Assembly (NCBI GenBank): GCA_014239155.1 | Contig: JAAZZQ010000013.1 | Span: forward strand, 1 to 64,000 | Reading direction: 5' to 3' | DNA length: 64,000 nucleotides | Source: Lachnospiraceae bacterium | GTDB taxonomy: Bacteria > Bacillota > Clostridia > Lachnospirales > Lachnospiraceae | Shown: in pieces, positions 43,903 through 53,135 of the stretch | Numbering within the stretch: position 1 is the first letter of the stretch | Layout: every line of letters begins with the position of its first letter | The notes under the pieces: generated by a model | What the model saw: the letters and a program-made list of their open reading frames with translations, nothing else | The model's database searches: none | Told to the model about the DNA's origin: nothing | Position numbers and translations under genes: made by a program

Positions 43903-45771
43903 TTGTGCGGAATATGTGGATTTTATTCAAGATATAAGGAAAGTCTTCAAAGCTTGATAAAGATGAATAAAACAATGATACATCGCGGACCAGATGACTG
44001 TGGTGAGGAGATATTTGATTGCGGAGAATATTGTGTTGGGTTGGCGCATAGAAGACTTTCAATTCAGGATTTGTCAGAATTAGGTCATCAGCCAATGCAC
44101 TCCAAAGATGATAGAGTAATTGTAATTTTTAATGGAGAAATCTATAATTTTCAGGATTTAAAATCAGAATTTGTAGGATATTCTTTTCAGTCGAATTGTG
44201 ATACGGAGATTCTTGTAGCGGCATATCTGAAATGGGGAATAAAATTTGTGGAACATTTAAATGGTATGTTTGCAATTGCCCTATTTGACAGGGAAGATAA
44301 TACGTTATATTTGATTCGAGATAGAATTGGAAAAAAACCATTGTACTATTATTTAGAATCTGAAAATTTATATTTTGCATCAGAATTAAAACCATTGATG
44401 GCCAATTCACATTTCGTTAGACAAATTGATAAAAAAGTGGTGGGAAAATATTTGTATAAACAATATATAAATGCCCCTAATACTATTTTTCAATCAACAT
44501 ATAAATTAAGACCAGGAGAAATTTTAAAGTTTAAAAATGGCGTTGCAGAGAAATGGAAGTACTGGGATGTAGCAGAAGTTTATCATCGTGTCAAAAAAGA
44601 TATTTCATATGAGGAAGCAAAGGAACAGTTAGAGGTACTTCTTAAAAATGCAGTAATACAGAGAATGGAAGCGGATGTTCCTGTTGGGGAGTTTTTAAGT
44701 GGCGGATATGATTCCGCTCTTGTCTGTGCTATAGCACAATCAATTTCATCGAAACCAATTAAGACATACTCTATAGGTTTTGGGGACAAAAAATTAGATG
44801 AGGCTCCGTTTGCAAGGCAAATTGCTCACTATTTAGGAAGTAAACATACAGAGTATTATATATCAGAAAAAGATATGGTTGATTTGGTGAGAAGTATTCC
44901 TCAGTATTATGATGAACCATTTGCAGATTCTAGTCAGATATGTACAATGTTGGTATCAGAATTGGCAAAAAAGGATGTCACTGTCATTCTTTCTGGTGAT
45001 GGTGGCGATGAGTTGTTTGGAGGTTATACAATATATGAACGGATAGCAATGGCTCAGAAAAAGAAGATGCAAGGAAAAATACTACATTATTTATTACGGA
45101 TTCCATTTATCAGAAGAAAATATAACTATACAAAAATTCCACTTATTTATAGAATTGCGTCAGAGTCCTTCGATTTAAGAATAAAAACACAGACAGGATC
45201 CGGACAATATTTTAGTGTGTTTAATAAAATATTAATTGATAAGGATCATATTGGTTATTTGGACCCTATAGAGGATAGATACCAAGAGAAAGATTGGGTA
45301 TATACAAGAATGCTGCTTGATATGGATACTTATTTGCCGGGAGATATATTGTGCAAAGTTGATAGAGCAAGTATGAAATATTCTTTGGAAGCACGATGTC
45401 CGTTTCTTGATAAAAATGTGATAGAGTTTTCGTTAGGTCTTCCTCTTGAATATAAAATTAGAAATGGCGAGCTTAAAAAGATACTAAAAGACATTACACA
45501 TCAATATATACCTAAAGAATTGATGGATCGTCCTAAACAGGGTTTTGGTGTTCCGATAGAGAGATGGTTAAGAACTGAACTTCGAGAACAGCTATTGTCA
45601 TACACTGATTTCACATTTTTGAAAAATCAGGATATTTTTGAACCAGAACAGTTGCGCAAGCAAGTTTCTTTTTTTGTTGAAAATGGAAGTACTAGAGGAA
45701 ATTATGCAGCGTTTGTCTGGGCTTATTTTATCTTTCAACAATGGTATGAAAAATATATGTATAATATATGA
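43903..45771 (+). CDS. asnB: Asparagine synthetase-type amidotransferase, copy 2 (TTG start)
   Basis: A 622-residue paralogue of the AsnB at 40722, with the same glutaminase motifs ('CGICGFYS', 'MIHRGPDDCGEE') and synthetase motifs ('EFLSGGYDSALVCAIA', 'LSGDGGDELFGGYTIY'). The catalytic N-terminal Cys must follow the initiator. The only fitting start is TTG at 43903, with TAGGAG upstream; the longer frame from 43879 would bury the Cys and give no free N-terminus. Two linked copies suggest two different amidation steps or a recent duplication. Confidence 0.9.
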   Translation: MCGICGFYSRYKESLQSLIKMNKTMIHRGPDDCGEEIFDCGEYCVGLAHRRLSIQDLSELGHQPMHSKDDRVIVIFNGEIYNFQDLKSEFVGYSFQSNCDTEILVAAYLKWGIKFVEHLNGMFAIALFDREDNTLYLIRDRIGKKPLYYYLESENLYFASELKPLMANSHFVRQIDKKVVGKYLYKQYINAPNTIFQSTYKLRPGEILKFKNGVAEKWKYWDVAEVYHRVKKDISYEEAKEQLEVLLKNAVIQRMEADVPVGEFLSGGYDSALVCAIAQSISSKPIKTYSIGFGDKKLDEAPFARQIAHYLGSKHTEYYISEKDMVDLVRSIPQYYDEPFADSSQICTMLVSELAKKDVTVILSGDGGDELFGGYTIYERIAMAQKKKMQGKILHYLLRIPFIRRKYNYTKIPLIYRIASESFDLRIKTQTGSGQYFSVFNKILIDKDHIGYLDPIEDRYQEKDWVYTRMLLDMDTYLPGDILCKVDRASMKYSLEARCPFLDKNVIEFSLGLPLEYKIRNGELKKILKDITHQYIPKELMDRPKQGFGVPIERWLRTELREQLLSYTDFTFLKNQDIFEPEQLRKQVSFFVENGSTRGNYAAFVWAYFIFQQWYEKYMYNI

Positions 45772-45783
45772 AGGGAATTTAAA

Positions 45784-46704
45784 ATGGAGAGTGGACTAGC
45801 TAGTATCTTAATTCCAATTTTTAATGGAAGTAACTATTTAGTAGAGTTTTTAAATTCATTAAAAGAACAGGATTATGACAAAATACAATTAGTAATTAGA
45901 GATGATGGTTCTACCGATGGTTCTGCCGAAATATGTACCAAATGGATAAATGAAAATCGTGAGTTTTTTCATAGTATCTTGATCGACGATGCGGGAGAAC
46001 ATTTGGGATTGAGCGGAAATATTTCTCGTTTAGCGGATATGGCTAAAGGTGAATTTTTATTTTTGGCAGATCAAGATGATATATGGTTAAGGAATAAAAT
46101 ATCCTATCAAATCCAATATATGAGAGCACATCCAACCTGCATTTGTTCCCTTTCAGATCGGAGTATAGCAGATGAAAATATGAATATTGTTGAAGTATCA
46201 AATTACAGATACGTTGGATATAAAATAAAAGTATTGGATTTTAAAGAGGTAATTATGCATAGAACTGCATATGCTGCAAATACCATGTGCATTAGAGGTG
46301 AAAACTCTAAAAATATTTTTCGATTGCCAGATAAAATTGTGTTACATGATACTTTTATTGCAGTTATGGCTTCCCACTATGGAACTGTTGATTTTATTTT
46401 TGAACCTCTATTAATTTACAGGGTCCATAAAAATAATATATCAGGAAATTATGGTACTGAGTTTTCAAAAAATGTTTTTACCTGTTTTTTAAGAAACTAT
46501 AAGGTTTCTAAGAGAGTTATTAAAAGTAATAAATATGATGACATTATTATTAAACAGGAATTGATGAATCGATTTCAAATAAATATAGATGATTACAATA
46601 ATTGTTTTAGTAGAAAAAGAGAAACATCACGTATTAGATTTGCATGGAGAGTGACCAAACAAGCTTTTTGTAGTAAAGTGATAGGAATATGGAGTAGGAG
46701 ATGA
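45784..46704 (+). CDS. Glycosyltransferase family 2
   Basis: A 306-residue GT2 (GT-A fold) enzyme with 'SILIPIFNGSNYLVEFLNSL', the nucleotide-binding 'VIRDDGSTDGSAEI' and the metal-binding 'FLADQDDIW'. The acceptor region (about 150-230) holds 'LHDTFIAVMASHYG'. It belongs to the rhamnosyltransferase-like branch by appearance. Donor and acceptor are unknown. It overlaps the next gene by four bases. Confidence 0.9.
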   Translation: MESGLASILIPIFNGSNYLVEFLNSLKEQDYDKIQLVIRDDGSTDGSAEICTKWINENREFFHSILIDDAGEHLGLSGNISRLADMAKGEFLFLADQDDIWLRNKISYQIQYMRAHPTCICSLSDRSIADENMNIVEVSNYRYVGYKIKVLDFKEVIMHRTAYAANTMCIRGENSKNIFRLPDKIVLHDTFIAVMASHYGTVDFIFEPLLIYRVHKNNISGNYGTEFSKNVFTCFLRNYKVSKRVIKSNKYDDIIIKQELMNRFQINIDDYNNCFSRKRETSRIRFAWRVTKQAFCSKVIGIWSRR

Positions 46705-47786
46705 ATAAGTGTTTAATTTGGGGAACAGGAAAGAAGGCTGAGCAAAATTTTAAAAAATATTTGTTGGCATCATTAGATAAATATGTAGAAATTATTGGTT
46801 TTATTGACAATGATCCAGAAAAATATAATGAATGTTTTCATGGTATAAAAATATATAAACCTTCAGACATTGGGGAATTGGATTATCATTTTATTGATAT
46901 ATGGGTAATAAAAGAGTATGAGGAGATAAAGAGTCAAATTTATGTAATGGATATACCTAATAAAAGAATTGCATCTATATTTCAGTATTTTATACAAAAG
47001 GTTATAAACCGATACATATATACATCTGATGATGAAATAAAATCATTTTTATCTATAATGAAACAAAAAAATGAATTATGTGTTTATGCATATACTCCTG
47101 CTAATAAAGAGGAAATTAGGGAGGCATATTATGATCAAGAAGAGGAGTTGTATTATGTTTGGTTTGAAGGTAAAAGATTGTATTTGGCAAGAAACTATGG
47201 GTTTACTGTCAATAATGGGAAAAAATATGTAAGTAATTTATGGCAGGAACAGGATTTGAATTCACCTCATCTATATGAAGAAAATGAGATTATTGTAAAG
47301 GAAGGAGATGTATTGGTGGATGTGGGGGTACGTGAGGGCAATTTCTCATTACATAACATAGACAAAGTTAAAAAGTTATATCTGATAGAATGTGATTTAA
47401 ACTGGATGGAGGCTTTAAAGGCAACATTTAAGCCTTATAGCGATAAGGTAATTTTTTGTAATCAGTATATAAGTGCTTATGATACAGCTACGACAACTAC
47501 TTTAAATACACTTGTGCAGGAGCCGGTGGATTTTCTTAAAATGGATATTGAAGGAGAGGAGATAAATGCATTGATAGGCTCTGACAAGATGTTCGCTGCT
47601 AGTGAAAATATCAAATGTTCTATATGTTGTTACCACAGACATGATGATGAAAATAAAATAAAAAAAATATTACAACAATATGGATTAAAGACCTCCACTT
47701 CAAGAGGTTATATGTTGTTTATTTATGATGATGAAGTTTGGAAGGAACCAGAGTTGCGGCGAGGAGTTGTCAGGGGGAAAAAATAG
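46701..47786 (+). CDS. FkbM-type methyltransferase with N-terminal Rossmann module
   Basis: A 361-residue protein. Residues about 3-100 are the shared Rossmann module ('NKCLIWGTGKKAEQNFKKYL'). Residues about 190-345 are an FkbM-family SAM methyltransferase ('EGDVLVDVGVREGNFSL', 'VDFLKMDIEGEEINAL', 'ICCYHRHDDENKIKKIL'). FkbM enzymes O-methylate sugars or sugar-like groups. It is coupled to the GT2 upstream by a 4-base overlap and shares one base with the next gene. Confidence 0.85.
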   Translation: MNKCLIWGTGKKAEQNFKKYLLASLDKYVEIIGFIDNDPEKYNECFHGIKIYKPSDIGELDYHFIDIWVIKEYEEIKSQIYVMDIPNKRIASIFQYFIQKVINRYIYTSDDEIKSFLSIMKQKNELCVYAYTPANKEEIREAYYDQEEELYYVWFEGKRLYLARNYGFTVNNGKKYVSNLWQEQDLNSPHLYEENEIIVKEGDVLVDVGVREGNFSLHNIDKVKKLYLIECDLNWMEALKATFKPYSDKVIFCNQYISAYDTATTTTLNTLVQEPVDFLKMDIEGEEINALIGSDKMFAASENIKCSICCYHRHDDENKIKKILQQYGLKTSTSRGYMLFIYDDEVWKEPELRRGVVRGKK

Positions 47787-49012
47787 TGGCAAGTGTGAAA
47801 CAAAAAATACCAAATGTAGTAGTTTGGGGAGCAGGAGCAAGGTGTCAGATTGTTATGAGTGCAATACGGAAAGATAAGTGTACATTGAAGGGTATTGTTG
47901 ACACAAATCAAGCACTTTATCATCAATATATGGAATGCTGGCAGATAGAGGCTCCAGAATTATTGATTGACAACACAGTAGACTACATTATCATTTCGAC
48001 TTGTTTTGGTGAGACAATTTGGAAACAATGTGAGGAAATGGGGATATGTAAAGATAAGATAATTGACTATTGGAAAACAGATACAAAATATGAATTTATT
48101 GATGAGACTGTTAAAAAAATATTTGAGTTAGAAAGAGAGATTGTAATATTAAAAAGGCGTATTGAAAATATGCCATATGAATTAGGTTTAAAACCCTGCC
48201 CAGAAATACGTTCATCAGAAGAATTATTATTAAAAATAATAAGAGAGAAAAATTCACTATGTCGTTTTGGTGATGGGGAATTAGAGCTTATGCAGAATAA
48301 AGAACGTCCCTGGTTTCAAGAAGTAAATGGTCAATTGGCTAAACGTTTAAAAGAAGTATTTTACTGTAAAAATGAGAAAATTATTATTGCGCTTGCTAAT
48401 AATTTTGGCAGTTTAGATTACTATACAGAAGACGCAGCAGATGGGATTCGTTCCTACTTAAGTCAAGGTTCACGTGAGAGATTAATGTCAATAATAGATA
48501 TTAATAGAACTTATTATGACGCTTATGTTTCAAGACCATATTTGATATACCGAAAAAAAAATCGAGCAAAGGATATTTTTAAATTGTTTCAAAGAGTGTG
48601 GAAGAATCGGGAAGTTTTATTGGTTGAAGGTACATATGCATGTATTGGTGTAAAAAATGATTTATTTCAAAATGTAGTTGATCTTCGCAGGATTATTGCT
48701 CCTGATAAAAATGCTTTTTCAGTATATGACAAGATATTGGAAGTGATACATAAGAATATAGACAAAGATACGCTTGTTTTGATTAGCCTTGGACCAACAG
48801 CAACAGTCTTGGCCTATGATTTGGCTATGAAGGGGATTCAATCTATAGATATAGGCCAGTTAGACAATGAGTATGAATGGTATATAAGAGGTGTTGACGA
48901 ACGAGTTGAAATACCGGGAAAGTGTGTATCAGAATTAATAAGTTATCGGATTCCAGATCGAATTGCAGATGATATATATGAGAGGCAAATAGTTGCCAGA
49001 ATAGAAAACTGA
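47786..49012 (+). CDS. GT-D type (DUF1792) glycosyltransferase with Rossmann module
   Basis: A 408-residue protein. Residues about 9-100 are the shared Rossmann module ('NVVVWGAGARCQIVMSAI'). After a short coiled segment, residues about 145-400 match GT-D fold transferases (DUF1792): 'NSLCRFGDGELELMQNKERP' carries the DxE metal motif, with 'VLLVEGTYACIGVKNDLF' and 'TLVLISLGPTATVLAYDLA'. These add a third sugar in some streptococcal glycans. The start is GTG at 47786, ten bases after AGGGGG and overlapping the previous stop by one base. Confidence 0.82.
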   Translation: MASVKQKIPNVVVWGAGARCQIVMSAIRKDKCTLKGIVDTNQALYHQYMECWQIEAPELLIDNTVDYIIISTCFGETIWKQCEEMGICKDKIIDYWKTDTKYEFIDETVKKIFELEREIVILKRRIENMPYELGLKPCPEIRSSEELLLKIIREKNSLCRFGDGELELMQNKERPWFQEVNGQLAKRLKEVFYCKNEKIIIALANNFGSLDYYTEDAADGIRSYLSQGSRERLMSIIDINRTYYDAYVSRPYLIYRKKNRAKDIFKLFQRVWKNREVLLVEGTYACIGVKNDLFQNVVDLRRIIAPDKNAFSVYDKILEVIHKNIDKDTLVLISLGPTATVLAYDLAMKGIQSIDIGQLDNEYEWYIRGVDERVEIPGKCVSELISYRIPDRIADDIYERQIVARIEN

Positions 49013-49028
49013 GGAGAGGAAACAGGAA

Positions 49029-50210
49029 ATGAACATATTGTTTGTATCAACAGAGTATCCAAGGCGAGGACAACCGACGACAGGACTTCCCAACTATCTA
49101 TATCGCGTATCATTATCGTTGATAAAATTAGGACATAATCCTGCAATTTTGGCTGCTGGAGAGTGGGATAGTTATAGAGTTGAACAAAATATTCCTATTT
49201 GGATTGTTGGAGTACCAACGTACTACAATTGTAAGTCACAAGTTTTTAATTATATATCAAGTGCTTTAAAAGTAGGATATGCATTAAATCATAAAATAAA
49301 AGAGTTGGTTAAGAAAAGAAATATTGAAATAATTCAATTTACTTCATTATATGGAATTGCATTGTTGTACTCTCAAAAAGTTCCTACGGTTTTGCGGTTG
49401 TCATCATATGCAAAAATATCTTTCGCGACATTTCAAACATATTCAGAAAGTGTAGTGAATATTATGTCCTTATTTGAGAGAATGTCGTCGAGGAGATGTA
49501 ATACTGTGTTTGCACCCTGCAAAAATACAGCTACTGTATTTGAACAGGATTGTCACAGGTCTATAAAAGTAATTGAAACTCCTTTTGTAAATGATGTACA
49601 ACAATATGATAATCAAATTTATGTTCAAAATTTAATAGGAAAAAAATATGTATTATTTTTTGGCACGCTTTATGCAGAAAAAGGAATTTTAGTAATTGCA
49701 GAAATTCTTGAACAATTTTTGGAGATGAATCAAGATTACTATTTTGTTTTTATTGGAAATACAAGCAACATAAATGGAAAAAATGTAATCTCTATATTGT
49801 GCAAAGAAGCAGGTAAACATGTAAATAGACTTCTTTTATTTCATGCTTTGCCGCACAATCAACTGTATCCTATAATCCAAAAGGCAGATTTAGTAGTATT
49901 GCCTTCCTTAATGGAAAATTTGTCAAATGCATGTATTGAGGCAATGTATTTTGAACGAGTTGTTGTCGGGACAAATGGAGCTAGTTTTGAACAGTTAATT
50001 ACACATGGAAAAAATGGGTTACTTTGTCAAATTGGTGACGCACAGGATTTATTGGAAAAGATGCAGATGGCGGTATCTATGAGTGCAAGTAGGAAACAGG
50101 AAATGGGAAAACTTGCAAGAAAACGAATAGACAAACTAAATCCAGAGTATGTAGTCCGAAAACTTGTAAGGTTATATGAATATGTAATATTGAACTGTAA
50201 ACATAGATAA
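49029..50210 (+). CDS. Glycosyltransferase family 4, copy 2
   Basis: A 393-residue GT4 enzyme: 'NILFVSTEYPRRGQPTTGLP' at the N-terminus, the donor site 'YVLFFGTLYAEKGILVIAEI', 'LPHNQLYPIIQKADLVVLPS' and 'CIEAMYFERVVVGTNGASFE' near the end. The same layout and many of the same words occur in the GT4 at 42635, so a duplication is likely. It is preceded by GAGGAGAGGAAA. Confidence 0.88.
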   Translation: MNILFVSTEYPRRGQPTTGLPNYLYRVSLSLIKLGHNPAILAAGEWDSYRVEQNIPIWIVGVPTYYNCKSQVFNYISSALKVGYALNHKIKELVKKRNIEIIQFTSLYGIALLYSQKVPTVLRLSSYAKISFATFQTYSESVVNIMSLFERMSSRRCNTVFAPCKNTATVFEQDCHRSIKVIETPFVNDVQQYDNQIYVQNLIGKKYVLFFGTLYAEKGILVIAEILEQFLEMNQDYYFVFIGNTSNINGKNVISILCKEAGKHVNRLLLFHALPHNQLYPIIQKADLVVLPSLMENLSNACIEAMYFERVVVGTNGASFEQLITHGKNGLLCQIGDAQDLLEKMQMAVSMSASRKQEMGKLARKRIDKLNPEYVVRKLVRLYEYVILNCKHR

Positions 50211-50225
50211 GGGAGAAATACTAGG

Positions 50226-50702
50226 ATGAAAAAACGAAGCATTTCCGTATTATTAATGGCTGTAGGTGCTATGGCTACGAGCATAGTAGAAAGAAAAAAG
50301 CGTAGAAAAGCTGAAAAAATATCTGGAAAATATTGTGCATTGTTTTATATGATGAATCGGTGGGTTAGACTAAGACAAGATGGAAAAAATCTATCATCTT
50401 ATTTTGAAGAACAAGGATATCGAAAAATAGCTGTTTATGGAATAGGATATGTGGGAGAAACATTTTTAGCAGAGTTAAAAAATTCAGAAATAGATATTGC
50501 ATATGGAATTGACAGACGGGAGTCTATTACTTATTCAGATTTAAAAATTATATCGCCAGATATGATAATGGAAGATGTAGATATGATTGTGGTGACAGCG
50601 ATAGATTATTTTGAAGAAATAGAAGAAAAACTTAAGGAAAAAATGAAATGTCCTATTATTTCATTGGAAGATATTATTTTTAATGTTGGGCAGATATTGT
50701 GA
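50226..50702 (+). CDS. Stand-alone Rossmann-module protein
   Basis: A 158-residue protein. A basic, hydrophobic N-terminal segment (about 4-30) is followed by an alpha-helix and the shared Rossmann module (about 65-150: 'KIAVYGIGYVGETFLAEL', 'DMIVVTAIDYFEEIEEKL'). Unlike its relatives here it has no catalytic domain, so it may act in trans, or be a remnant of a larger gene. Its last 100 bases and the DNA behind it (50604-50737) are repeated with changes at 54252-54384. Confidence 0.75.
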   Translation: MKKRSISVLLMAVGAMATSIVERKKRRKAEKISGKYCALFYMMNRWVRLRQDGKNLSSYFEEQGYRKIAVYGIGYVGETFLAELKNSEIDIAYGIDRRESITYSDLKIISPDMIMEDVDMIVVTAIDYFEEIEEKLKEKMKCPIISLEDIIFNVGQIL

Positions 50703-50737
50703 GATATTTAAAGGGTTAAAAAGGACGCAAGATGAGA
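50604..50737 (+). repeat. 133-bp direct repeat, copy A
   Basis: It covers the 3' end of the stand-alone Rossmann gene and its downstream leader. It is about nine-tenths identical to 54252-54384. The two copies bracket 50738-54251, a three-gene block. Confidence 0.92.
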
Positions 50738-50800
50738 CAACTGCGAAAAAACCACAATAATGTTAGAGTGAAACAGTGGAGTTTTAGAGGGTAGTTTGAG

Positions 50801-52030
50801 ATGGAGGTAAAATTTCTTATATTGGGAGCAGGACCGGCAGGTTTGACTTTTGCTAATCAGCTACAGGAAAGTAGAGAAAAATCATTTCTTGTGTTGGAAA
50901 AAGAAAAATGGGGAGGCGGATTGTGCAGAAGCGTATATAATAATGGTCCTTTTGATATAGGGGGAGGACATTTCCTTGATGTAAAAAATAAAAAGGTACT
51001 TGACTATTTGTTTCACTTTATGCCACATGCAGAGTGGAATACTTTTGAAAGGAACAGTCAAATTTTTATCCACAATCAATATATTAATAGTCCAATTGAA
51101 TCAAATATATGGCAGATGGAATTAAAAGAGCAAATAGAATATCTGAAAGATATAGCAGCTGCGGGATGCAATAATGGAATAAAAAAACCGGACAAGTTTG
51201 TTGATTGGATAGAATGGAAGCTGGGACAAAAAATTGCGGCAGATTATATGATTCCATATAATAAAAAAATGTTTGCAGATGAGCTGAATAATTTAGGAAC
51301 CTATTGGTTGAATAAATTGCCGGATGTTAGTTTTGAAGAAATTCTTTACAGTTGTTTGGAGCATAAGTCGCATGGAAGGCAGCCTGCACACAGTACTTTT
51401 TTATATCCAAAAGAGTATGGATATGGCGAAGTGTGGGAACGAATGTCTAAAAATGTTGAGAACAACGTAATGTATGGGCAACATATATATGGTATCGCCT
51501 TTGATAAAATGGAAATTAAGACGCACAGTGGCTTAAATGTTAAAGCACAATTTATTATTAATACTATTCCGTGGAAAGAATTTAAAGAAATACAGGGAAT
51601 GCCCTCTGCATTACATGAAAAGCTTGGAACTCTTAGGCATAGTGCGATAGAAACAAGGCTATATTTAGAAGATATGGATACATTAGCACATTGGATTTAT
51701 TATTCACAAGAAGATCTGCCATATCATAGAAAGTTGATAAGACATAATTTTTGTCCATATCATGGATATTGGACAGAAACTAGGTATGAACGGATTAGTA
51801 TGTTTGATGCTCATGATTCAAATGTTGAAAAGTACATAAACGAATATGCATATCCATTAAATACAATAAATAAACCTCAATTTATGCAAGACTTGTTGTC
51901 GTGGTGCAGAACGAAACAAGTATATGGCTTAGGAAGATGGGGAGAACATGAACATTATAATTCTGATATCGTAGTGCAAAAAGCATTGCAGTTATATGAG
52001 AAAATTAGCGGAGGAAATTATATTGAATAA
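50801..52030 (+). CDS. FAD-dependent amine-oxidase/UDP-Galp-mutase-like protein
   Basis: A 409-residue flavoprotein. The dinucleotide-binding 'FLILGAGPAGLTFANQL' and 'FLVLEKEKWGGGLCRSV' with 'FDIGGGHFLDVKN' are typical of the protoporphyrinogen oxidase / UDP-galactopyranose mutase superfamily. The C-terminal 'VYGLGRWGEHEHYNSDIVV' holds the second FAD contact. In a glycan locus a sugar mutase or oxidase is likely. It lies in the block bounded by the direct repeats. Confidence 0.8.
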   Translation: MEVKFLILGAGPAGLTFANQLQESREKSFLVLEKEKWGGGLCRSVYNNGPFDIGGGHFLDVKNKKVLDYLFHFMPHAEWNTFERNSQIFIHNQYINSPIESNIWQMELKEQIEYLKDIAAAGCNNGIKKPDKFVDWIEWKLGQKIAADYMIPYNKKMFADELNNLGTYWLNKLPDVSFEEILYSCLEHKSHGRQPAHSTFLYPKEYGYGEVWERMSKNVENNVMYGQHIYGIAFDKMEIKTHSGLNVKAQFIINTIPWKEFKEIQGMPSALHEKLGTLRHSAIETRLYLEDMDTLAHWIYYSQEDLPYHRKLIRHNFCPYHGYWTETRYERISMFDAHDSNVEKYINEYAYPLNTINKPQFMQDLLSWCRTKQVYGLGRWGEHEHYNSDIVVQKALQLYEKISGGNYIE

Positions 52031-53135
52031 AAGAGCAGCTTTGATAATTATATTCAATCATAGGTATGATGGAAATCTTCCACTGTTAAGGAAAATATAC
52101 AAAAAACGTTTTCATATTATTAGGTTTTTAATGCCTTTTTATGATGGATTTGATAATGATGTGATTCCTGTTTATGAAAGTTCTTATCACTTTCAAGGTT
52201 ATTATATTCAGGCATATAAGGAATTAATGAAGTTGGAATGTGATTTTTTTCTTTTTATCAGTGATGATCAACTTATTCATCCAAAGATAGATGATGAAAA
52301 CGTAATGACATGGCTGCAAATGGAGGAAAAAGATATATTTGTAGATTCATTTGCGGACATAAATTCTTCAGGAATGTTTAGCTGGAGTTTTTGTAGTGGT
52401 ATATTTCATTCATTTAAGGCAAGAGGAACAGAATATAAAAGTCAATTGCCTTCTTTTTCTGAGGCGGTTTGTTTATATGAAAGATTTATGGGGTGTGAAT
52501 TTAAACCGGAGTATGACAACGATTTTTTTGGAGAAACAATGGAGTTTTGTGAAGAATTGGTTAACCAATTTATAAAATCAAATGGTGGGAGCAGAGTAAT
52601 CCCTTATCCGTTGCTATTTGGATATGCAGATTATTTTCTAATTAGAAAGAGTAAGCTGTATGAATTGGCTAGAGTGTGTGGCATTTTTGCAGCAATGGAT
52701 TTATTTGTAGAAATTGCATTTCCAACTGCAGTAATGCTAACTTTTGAGAGAAGTAGAGTTGTTACACGACAGGATATAGGAAGATATAAAACAGCTACAA
52801 TTGTAGAACACTATAAAGAGAAATACAATTATTCTTTAGAAAAGTTGTTTAGTGGTTGGGCAACAGATATGTTATTTATCCATCCAATAAAATTGTCAGA
52901 GTGGAATGACAACATAGAAACCGCTGGAAATACAGAAAATAAGCTGCGAAAAAAGTTAATGGCATTGCCGTTGGGAAAAAACAAAAGAGTAGGAATTTAT
53001 GGTACAGGAGATAGCACTGAAAAACTATTAGAAGGATATTGCGAATTAGTGGGAGAAATAAAAGCAACTCTCTTTTTTATTGATAGTTATAAAAAAAGTT
53101 ATGCGCATACATACAGGGGGGGGGGTAATTTATAA
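52023..53135 (+). CDS. Glycosyltransferase-like N-terminal half of a phase-variable gene (OFF state)
   Basis: A 370-residue protein as it stands. The N-terminal part (about 3-290: 'RAALIIIFNHRYDG', 'ECDFFLFISDDQLIHPKI', 'YPLLFGYADYFLI') looks like a GT-A transferase with an acidic S-D-D motif. It then enters the shared Rossmann module ('RVGIYGTGDSTEKLLEGY') and stops in its middle, at 53135, just after a G10 tract (53116-53125). Losing one G joins it to the next frame. Start: TTG at 52023, eight bases after GCGGAGGA; the upstream ATG at 51996 has no such site. What it transfers is unknown. Confidence 0.78.
   Translation: MNKRAALIIIFNHRYDGNLPLLRKIYKKRFHIIRFLMPFYDGFDNDVIPVYESSYHFQGYYIQAYKELMKLECDFFLFISDDQLIHPKIDDENVMTWLQMEEKDIFVDSFADINSSGMFSWSFCSGIFHSFKARGTEYKSQLPSFSEAVCLYERFMGCEFKPEYDNDFFGETMEFCEELVNQFIKSNGGSRVIPYPLLFGYADYFLIRKSKLYELARVCGIFAAMDLFVEIAFPTAVMLTFERSRVVTRQDIGRYKTATIVEHYKEKYNYSLEKLFSGWATDMLFIHPIKLSEWNDNIETAGNTENKLRKKLMALPLGKNKRVGIYGTGDSTEKLLEGYCELVGEIKATLFFIDSYKKSYAHTYRGGGNL
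53116..53125 (+). repeat. G10 homopolymer tract (contingency locus)
   Basis: Ten consecutive Gs in an A/T-rich gene. With 9 or 12 Gs the upstream and downstream reading frames fuse; with the present 10 the first ends 10 bases on (TAA at 53133-53135). Confidence 0.95.

Noticed and set aside
50731-50793. 20-codon frame before the FAD enzyme gene
   Set aside because: It begins at the repeated ATG of copy A but soon stops; most likely a truncated leftover of the gene seen as a fragment at 54379.
53080-53115. Independent TTG start for the GT10 protein
   Set aside because: No ribosome binding site and it would translate the upstream gene's coding DNA in another frame; a frame-switch model explains both halves better.
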